A stretch of DNA of 59,209 bases, taken from contig JAHLKH010000175.1 in the NCBI GenBank assembly GCA_025526915.1, positions 1 to 59,209 of the forward strand, given 5' to 3'. The notes under the pieces were generated by a model, which was not told where the DNA came from, did no database searches, and worked only from the letters and a program-made list of their open reading frames with translations. A program made the position numbers and the translations under genes. Below are positions 54,101 to 59,209 of the stretch, piece by piece. The DNA comes from Entophlyctis helioformis. Lineage: Eukaryota; Chytridiomycota; Chytridiomycetes; Chytridiales; Chytriomycetaceae. The stretch's first letter is position 1. Each line of letters opens with the position of its first letter.

Positions 54101-54279
54101 TGGCTGCGGTGGCCGCGGTGGGCGGTTGGTGGCTGCGGTGGTGGTGGTGCAGACGCAGACGACGACGACACAGACGACGACGCTGCTGGTGGTGGTGGTG
54201 GTGGTGGTTGCGGACGTGGCTGCTCGCTGCCGGTGTCGGTGTCGCTGTTGGTTGGCGACGCTCGTCGATGCTCAAACAT
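51197..54279 (-). CDS. AAAP-family amino-acid transporter with long low-complexity N-terminus
   Basis: Five exons join in phase: 54279-53100, 52981-52535, 52437-52193, 52097-51911 and 51843-51197, 901 residues. The first 393 residues are Ser/Pro/His-rich, disordered in appearance, with basic blocks (HRGHRSHRRALSTSQF). The transporter starts exactly at the first intron: SVIDLCNTIMGTGLMSIPYA is the SLC38/Avt signature. Helices follow (GIFLVFASAAATWFSLRLL, AVSCFGFAVSYLVAIADS, GLYLAVGIVGYLAFGD). A second loop of ~80 residues (Ser-rich, near 51640) separates the last helices (LVLTSFALLLVYFTALWF and SFVGGTSGVVVCFVLPALFY). Proton- or sodium-coupled amino-acid movement, often across the vacuole membrane, is the family role. 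The long N-terminus is probably regulatory. Confidence 0.9.
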
Positions 54280-54402
54280 CGCCGCGTTGGAAAGCGCCGC
54301 GTGTCGACGCGCACGGAGCCACGCGGCAGTCAGCGGTCGGTCGGTGGTCGGTCGGTGGTCGCGCAGTAGCCAGCAGTAGCCGCTCAGTAGTCGGCCCTTT
54401 AT

Positions 54403-57400
54403 TCACACACGCCCGCCCGCCTGCGACTCGAGCAGCGCCAGCCGCGCGTGCAGCTGCTGGTTCTCGATGCGCACGCGCGCGAGCTCGCTCTCCAGGTCCG
54501 AGATGCGGCTCTGCAGCAGCCGCTGTTCTGCCTGCCCCGTCTGATCTGCCTGCACTGTACGAGCTGCCTGCCCCGTCTGCGCGTCGGGCTTTCCTTGGCC
54601 GTGGCCGGGAAACGCCGACGCTGCCGGCAGCGACGACTGCGCAGACGACGACTCGGACGACGACAGCAGCTCAAGCGACGCGCCAGGCGTGTTCGTCGAG
54701 TGGTGATGCCCATGCCCATGCCCATGCCCATGCCCGTGTCCGTGTCCATGGCCGTCCACGTTCCCTGCAAACAGCTCCAGCTCAAGCAGCTGCCCCGTTG
54801 TGGGCCGCTTGCACGGGTCGTCGGCCATCATCCACAGCACAAGCGCAGACTCCTTGGGCCGCGTCTTGAGGAACGCGTCCGGCAGGATCCCCGCCCGCAG
54901 GTTGCTCAGCAGCGATGCCCGTTCCATGCTCGTTGACAGCGGGTGCAGTAGCTCAAACAGGATAATGCCGAGCGAGTACACGTCCGACGGGTACGAGTAC
55001 ACTGTCGACTGGTTGCGCTTGGGATCCAGCTGCTCTGGCGACGCGTACTGCCAAGTTGCGTAGGTGCGTGAGTCGGTGGTTGAAGAGTCAGTCCAGCCGC
55101 ACGGCTGTCACACGGATCAAGCGATGCACATACAGTCACCGTGCCGACGCCAATCGTCTGTGCGACGCGTCTCCCTTGCAGGCCCGGTCCGTCCTCGCTC
55201 GCCATCATGTCCGCCATGGTAGCCAGCCCGAAATCGCCCAGTTTCCACTCGCCACCGCTGCTACTGCTGCTGCCGCCGACGTGCCGTCCACGGCCGCCCT
55301 CGCCCACACCGTCCGGCTTCCAGTAAATATTCTTGGGCTTGATATCCCGGTGGATGAGGCCCATCGAATGCACGTGCTCAAGCCCCAGCAGGATATGCTG
55401 GAAACACGCCAGCGCCTCCGACTCGCGCAAATCGCCTGCATCCGCGTGCCGGCCTTGCGCGTACGACCCGTTCCGTTCTAGCAACCAATCGTGCAGCGTC
55501 TGCTCGCAGAGCTCCATCTGGATAAACAGCGTCAGCTCGCTGGACGGCCGCATGGCCGTGCTGTGCAGTGGCTGGGACGGGCTGGTGCTCTCGATCGTGC
55601 TTGCTGTGTGCAACGATATGGTTGTTGTTGATACAGACTTGCCTGCTGCGGATGCTTCCGTGCGTCCAGTCTGCGATGCCGCCACAAACTGAATGTCGTC
55701 ATCGTCCTCGTCATCATCCTCATCATCGTTATCATCCTCCTCCTCGTCGTCGTCCTCATCCTCCGTCGACTCGTCGCGGCTCGACTCGGATGCAAGCCAC
55801 GGCCGGCTGCCAGTCTCTGATGTTTCAATCAACGACGACTTGTTCTGCCGAGACTGCCGAGACCGCCGAGACGCGCCGGTCCAGTAGCTCGACTCTTCCT
55901 CGTCGCCATACTCGTCATCAAACCCGTCATACGAAGGATCGCTCGCATCACTTGCCGATGAGCTCCACGGCACGGCATGCTCAAACCACGACGAGTAGTA
56001 CCGCACAACGTGTGTGTCTGCAATCCGTGCCAGCAGCTTGACTTCCCGCAGGATCTGTCACCAGCCATTCGGAATGAGCAACACGCGCAAGACATCCCAG
56101 ATATGTATCCATCTATCCAGGACACTCACTCGCTCGAGATGCTTGGCACTGTGCTTGGTCAGCCGGATCTTCTTGATGGCATACTCGCGACCGTCCAGCT
56201 TGTTGCGGCAGCGATGCACGCGGCCAAACGCGCCGCGGCCGAGGCAATCCAGCTCGATAAAGTCGTCCTTGTACCGCGACGTCTGCGGCTGCAGGAAATC
56301 TGAAAAGTCGAGCGACAGGCCCCGTGCGCTAGGCAGCCCTGTTGTGCCGGATACGGATCCCGACGCCGACCGGTGCATACCGGGATGGACCAGACTCGAT
56401 CGCGAAAGCGAAATGGGCGTGCCGTCGTCGGTGTACATGGGCTCGTCGTCCGAGGCTGTGCGGTGGGGTATGGCCATGGCCGGCGAGGCGAGGCTGGCAA
56501 GCGAGTTGGAGAGGGACTGGGTTGAATGCGAGTGCGAGTGCGAGTGTGAGTCGGAATGCGAGTGGGCATGGGGCTGTGGCTCGGATGCAGCAGGCGACGA
56601 CGCAGACGAGTGGAATGGATGACGACCCAGACCTGGCGGCGTGGCAGGCGGCGCGGGCTCGAGCGCCGTGTAGGTCAGCAGCCGCTGGCTGTTCTCGGAC
56701 GCATCGACGGCCGCCATGGCGTCAATGACCAGCTGCCGGAACGCGCGCTTGTAGCTCTCGCGGACGCCCGACAGCTCGTCGATGAAGTCGCTCGAATCGA
56801 TGATCTGTCCAGCACGCAACGGGGCGGGGATTAGCAAGCGCCAGTTTGCAATGGCGTCGTCGCGGTGTCGGCGCATGCACAAAACGTACTCCCATGTGCG
56901 ACAGCTGCTTGCAGAGCACAAAGAACAGCCGCCGGTTGCGCTCGCCCGACTGGTCGTACAGCATGCAAAAGTTCTGTCGGTGTGGTGTGAGCGCTGCGCG
57001 TCAGCAAGCCATCCAGCAAGCCATCCAGCTCGCCATCCAGCGCGACGGGATCTGCACGCGGTCGGCACGCACCTCGAGAAGCGAGACGAGCAGCAGCTGC
57101 GACTGCCGGCTCTTGCGCAGTCGCTCTGTGCGGCGCTGCACGGCATACGCCGACGACGGCGGCAGCTTGGCGTTGGCGTCCTTTGCGTTGGCGTCGTTGG
57201 CGTTGGCGTCCTTGGCATGCACAGGCTGGACATGCGGCGCGATGGGATCCGCGTCCGGAACGTCCGAGTGCGACGCATCGAGGCCGTCGGCAGCGCGAGC
57301 AGCATGAGTCGGAATGCCGTGGCTCGGCTGCGGGACGGGCTGGCCGTGCGGCAGGGCATCCGGTGCATCTGGGGCATCTGGGGCCGCAGCGGCAGTCGCC

Positions 57401-57881
57401 AGCGCGGAATCTGTCCAAGGCACGATGCCCAAGGCACGACGATGTGAGCACGCTGGTGGCGTCCAAGGCAGCAGAAGGCTCTGGAAGGCGGCAGAAGGCA
57501 GATGAGCAGCGGCGGCATCGGGGATGGCGGGATGCTGCAGGATGCCGTCGGAGGGCATTGGCGGGCGTTGAAGGGCAGGCATTAGCGGGCGGGCGACGCA
57601 CCGTCGAGCGGCAGCGGGTCGCACAGGCCGAGCACGGCGGCGTCCTCGGTCAGCAGCGCCTGGCTGAAGCTTGCAAACGAGCGCAGCGTCGTGCGGGACG
57701 CAAACTGGCGCAGGCCGGCAGCCAGCGGCTGTTGTGGCTCCTGCTGCTGTGGATGGCTGGCTGCTGCTCCTGCTACTGCTGTGGATGCGGCTGTGCTTGT
57801 CGAGGTTGTCGAGGTTGTCGTTCTTGAGGTTGTTGTTGTTGTTCTAGAGGTTGTGGCCACGGTTGGACGGCTGCTCGCCAT
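54403..57881 (-). CDS. HRI-like eIF2-alpha kinase
   Basis: Exons 57881-57636 (donor weak), 57534-57073, 56973-56890, 56804-56130, 56054-55140 and 55047-54403; every one is a multiple of three, so all introns are phase 0, giving 1008 residues. Before the kinase, [19 protein letters not shown] and [11 protein letters not shown] match the N-terminal region of HRI (EIF2AK1). The kinase has [18 protein letters not shown], the catalytic Lys in YAIKKIRL, then the long acidic insert typical of eIF2 kinases, [39 protein letters not shown] and [19 protein letters not shown]. The C-terminus has a Gly-His repeat and a coiled coil ([18 protein letters not shown]). It should phosphorylate eIF2-alpha and dampen translation under stress. 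A stronger donor near 57596 would break the frame, so exon 1 is the least certain. Confidence 0.88.
54704..54757. repeat. Hexanucleotide repeat (CATGCC) coding a Gly-His run
   Basis: About eight copies of CCCATG/CCCGTG, read on the minus strand as Gly-His pairs in the kinase tail, a different frame from the same repeat at 47345. Confidence 0.85.
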
Positions 57882-58001
57882 GTCCGTCTTGCAGCACACG
57901 GTGGCAAGTATGGTAACTTGTAAAACAGCATATATTATGGCATCGCACTCGGCACTAAGCAAACAGCGCTAAGCAAACAGTTTGGACGATCCCCGTCGCC
58001 A

Positions 58002-58983
58002 TCACGCACGCACGGCGCCTGCTGGCTTGGCCGTCTTGACCTCGCGCATGGCGTGGCCCGCGTACGGATCACCGTTGCTGTCGAGATCCAGCCCGCGCTC
58101 TGCGTCTGCCGGCCACACGGCCGCCGCATCGACGCCGCCCGCCGCGTAGCGATCCATGACACGGTCGCGCAGCCGTGCAAGGCCCCACGCCATGCCAAAG
58201 AACAGCGCATACAGGGCCGTGAAGATGACAATGCCAATGAGCGCCACAAACGCATTCGCCTTAAAGTCCAGCGCCTCAAAGAACGGGTACGGCCACGGCA
58301 CGCCAAAGGCGTAAAAGAGCGTGTACGTGTACGCGGCATACGCGTACAGGGTTGCAAACAGCAGGAACACGCGGTGGCCGCGCACGGGCAGCCGGTTCGA
58401 CCACAGCTCGGCCTGCATGATCAGAAAGTTGGCGCTGTGTGCGTTGACGAGCGTGAACAGCAGCAGCGGGTCGGTCACGTTCTTGAACATGCCCGTCAGC
58501 AGCGTCCAGAAGATGATGGACACGATCCACGAGAGCGAGTAGGAGAGCGTAAACAGGGATCTCGATGCCCGTGATGGCCCATTGCGGGGATGGTTTCTGC
58601 CGGCCGCGGATGCACCTGTCCACAGCGAGTAGATGCCAACGAAGGATGCGATGCTGGTTTGGATTGATCGGCGCAGATGTGGATGGATGGGCGGTTAGTT
58701 GGATGGATGGGTGAATGGGATGAACGGCCCAAGTCACGGTTGGCATTGGCAGACACGGACAGACAACGGACAGACACAACTTACAACATGTACAGCGAGA
58801 TGCCATCCACGAGAGGTTGGTGAGGAAGCGGAAGTAGTGGCCGCCCTCGGGGATGATGTACATGAGGCCAAACACCAGCACGTAGCAGGCAGCGACAAGG
58901 CGGCAGCCGGCTAGCACGCTCGGTGACAGGATGCGCGACGTCGTGGCCGAGGACAGCGTGCTGCGGGGCAGCCCGTAGCCCAT
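58002..58983 (-). pseudogene. Multi-pass membrane protein, two apparent frame breaks
   Basis: ATG 58983 (MGYGLPRSTLSSATT); the frame opens at GTG 58992. Membrane segments are LVAACYVLVFGLMYII, SFVGIYSL, FTLSYSLSWIVSIIFWTLL, HRVFLLFATLYAYAAYTY, and AFVALIGIVIFTALYALFF, with a hydrophilic C-terminus ending KTAKPAGAVRA. One intron is clear (donor TT|GTAAGTTG near 58785, acceptor near 58650). Two places do not fit: near 58805, where the frame needs two bases fewer (CTCTCGTGG), and near 58560, where ATCCCTG needs one C fewer to join ITGIEI to LFTLSYSLSW. The HSANFLIMQAELWSNRLPVR segment and PWPYPFFEALDF recall Rolling-stone/AIG1-like membrane proteins, but the family is uncertain. Sequencing error is an alternative to pseudogene decay. 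Confidence 0.5.
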
Positions 58984-59209
58984 GAACCGCACGAATGCCG
59001 ATGGCGGTGTGTTGTTGGTGTTGGTGTTGCTGTTGCTGTCGTCATTGCGAGAGTGTGTGTACGAGTGTGTGTGTGATATGCGATGTGCGATGGGAGAGAG
59101 AGCGACCGGGCGGCTTTTTGTCGTGTTTCAACAGCCGGCTCAATGCGAGCCTATCAGATACGTGTGACGCCGACGCCCAGGACGCCGCCGGGAATTTGCC
59201 TGCGAGGAT
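58984..59209. other. Window-end region, no gene called
   Basis: Upstream of the minus-strand membrane protein. Simple sequence (GTTGTTGGTGTTGGTGTTGC and GTGTGTGTACGAGTGTGTG) probably belongs to its 5' region or promoter. Confidence 0.4.

Noticed and set aside
1..59209. tRNA, rRNA, bacterial operons and promoters
   Set aside because: No cloverleaf or rRNA blocks were seen, and genes are intron-bearing, so bacterial-type signals were not called.

Overview
The window is nuclear DNA of a eukaryote, most likely a zoosporic (chytrid-type) fungus. Conserved genes are split by short GT-AG introns (about 60-150 nt). The repertoire is fungal or opisthokont: RCC1, eIF3c, an HLTF/RAD5-type helicase, an HRI-type eIF2-alpha kinase and an AAAP amino-acid transporter. 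No bacterial operon structure, tRNA, rRNA or CRISPR array is seen. The species assignment is inference; GC-rich DNA with amoeba/chytrid-style ankyrin expansions fits but does not prove it.

Layout. 1-6.4 kb: decayed 3' part of a Ser/Gln-rich gene, a frame-broken F-box/ankyrin gene (copy A1), a 12-exon leucine-rich-repeat membrane protein on the minus strand, a broken gene remnant, and a second copy of a ~480-bp segment first seen at 1.06-1.54 kb. 6.5-10.9 kb: a full-length ABCB-type transporter with many single-base frame breaks. 10.9-13.5 kb (minus): a multi-exon gene with a beta-propeller-like look. 14.1-18.1 kb: a coiled-coil protein, a scrap of a probable non-LTR retrotransposon, and ankyrin gene A8. 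18.1-20.5 kb: gene-poor DNA with a striking double hairpin. 20.5-29.7 kb: RCC1 (minus), a small possibly mitochondrial ORF, and a HIRAN/SNF2/RING helicase (plus).

29.9-46.6 kb is the most unusual part. Three F-box-like/ankyrin genes (A2-A4) lie head-to-tail on the plus strand and three more (A5-A7) head-to-tail on the minus strand. The two arrays face each other across two ordinary genes, an RluA-type pseudouridine synthase and eIF3c. Seven copies (A1-A7) share the spacer; six share an intact 5' flank with an overlapping upstream ORF. They differ in the number of 28-residue ankyrin units, swap acidic and basic N-terminal modules, and show one 470-bp identical tract between neighbours. This looks like an actively diversifying family of substrate-adaptor-like proteins.

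46.7-59.2 kb (all minus): a large type I membrane protein with a possible CatSper-auxiliary-subunit architecture, a 901-residue amino-acid transporter, an HRI-like eIF2-alpha kinase and a small multi-pass membrane protein. Splice sites were joined by hand and checked for phase. The LRR gene, RCC1, the pseudouridine synthase, eIF3c and the transporter close perfectly; the kinase closes if a weak donor is accepted for its first intron. This argues that the assembly is sound there and makes the frame breaks elsewhere notable.
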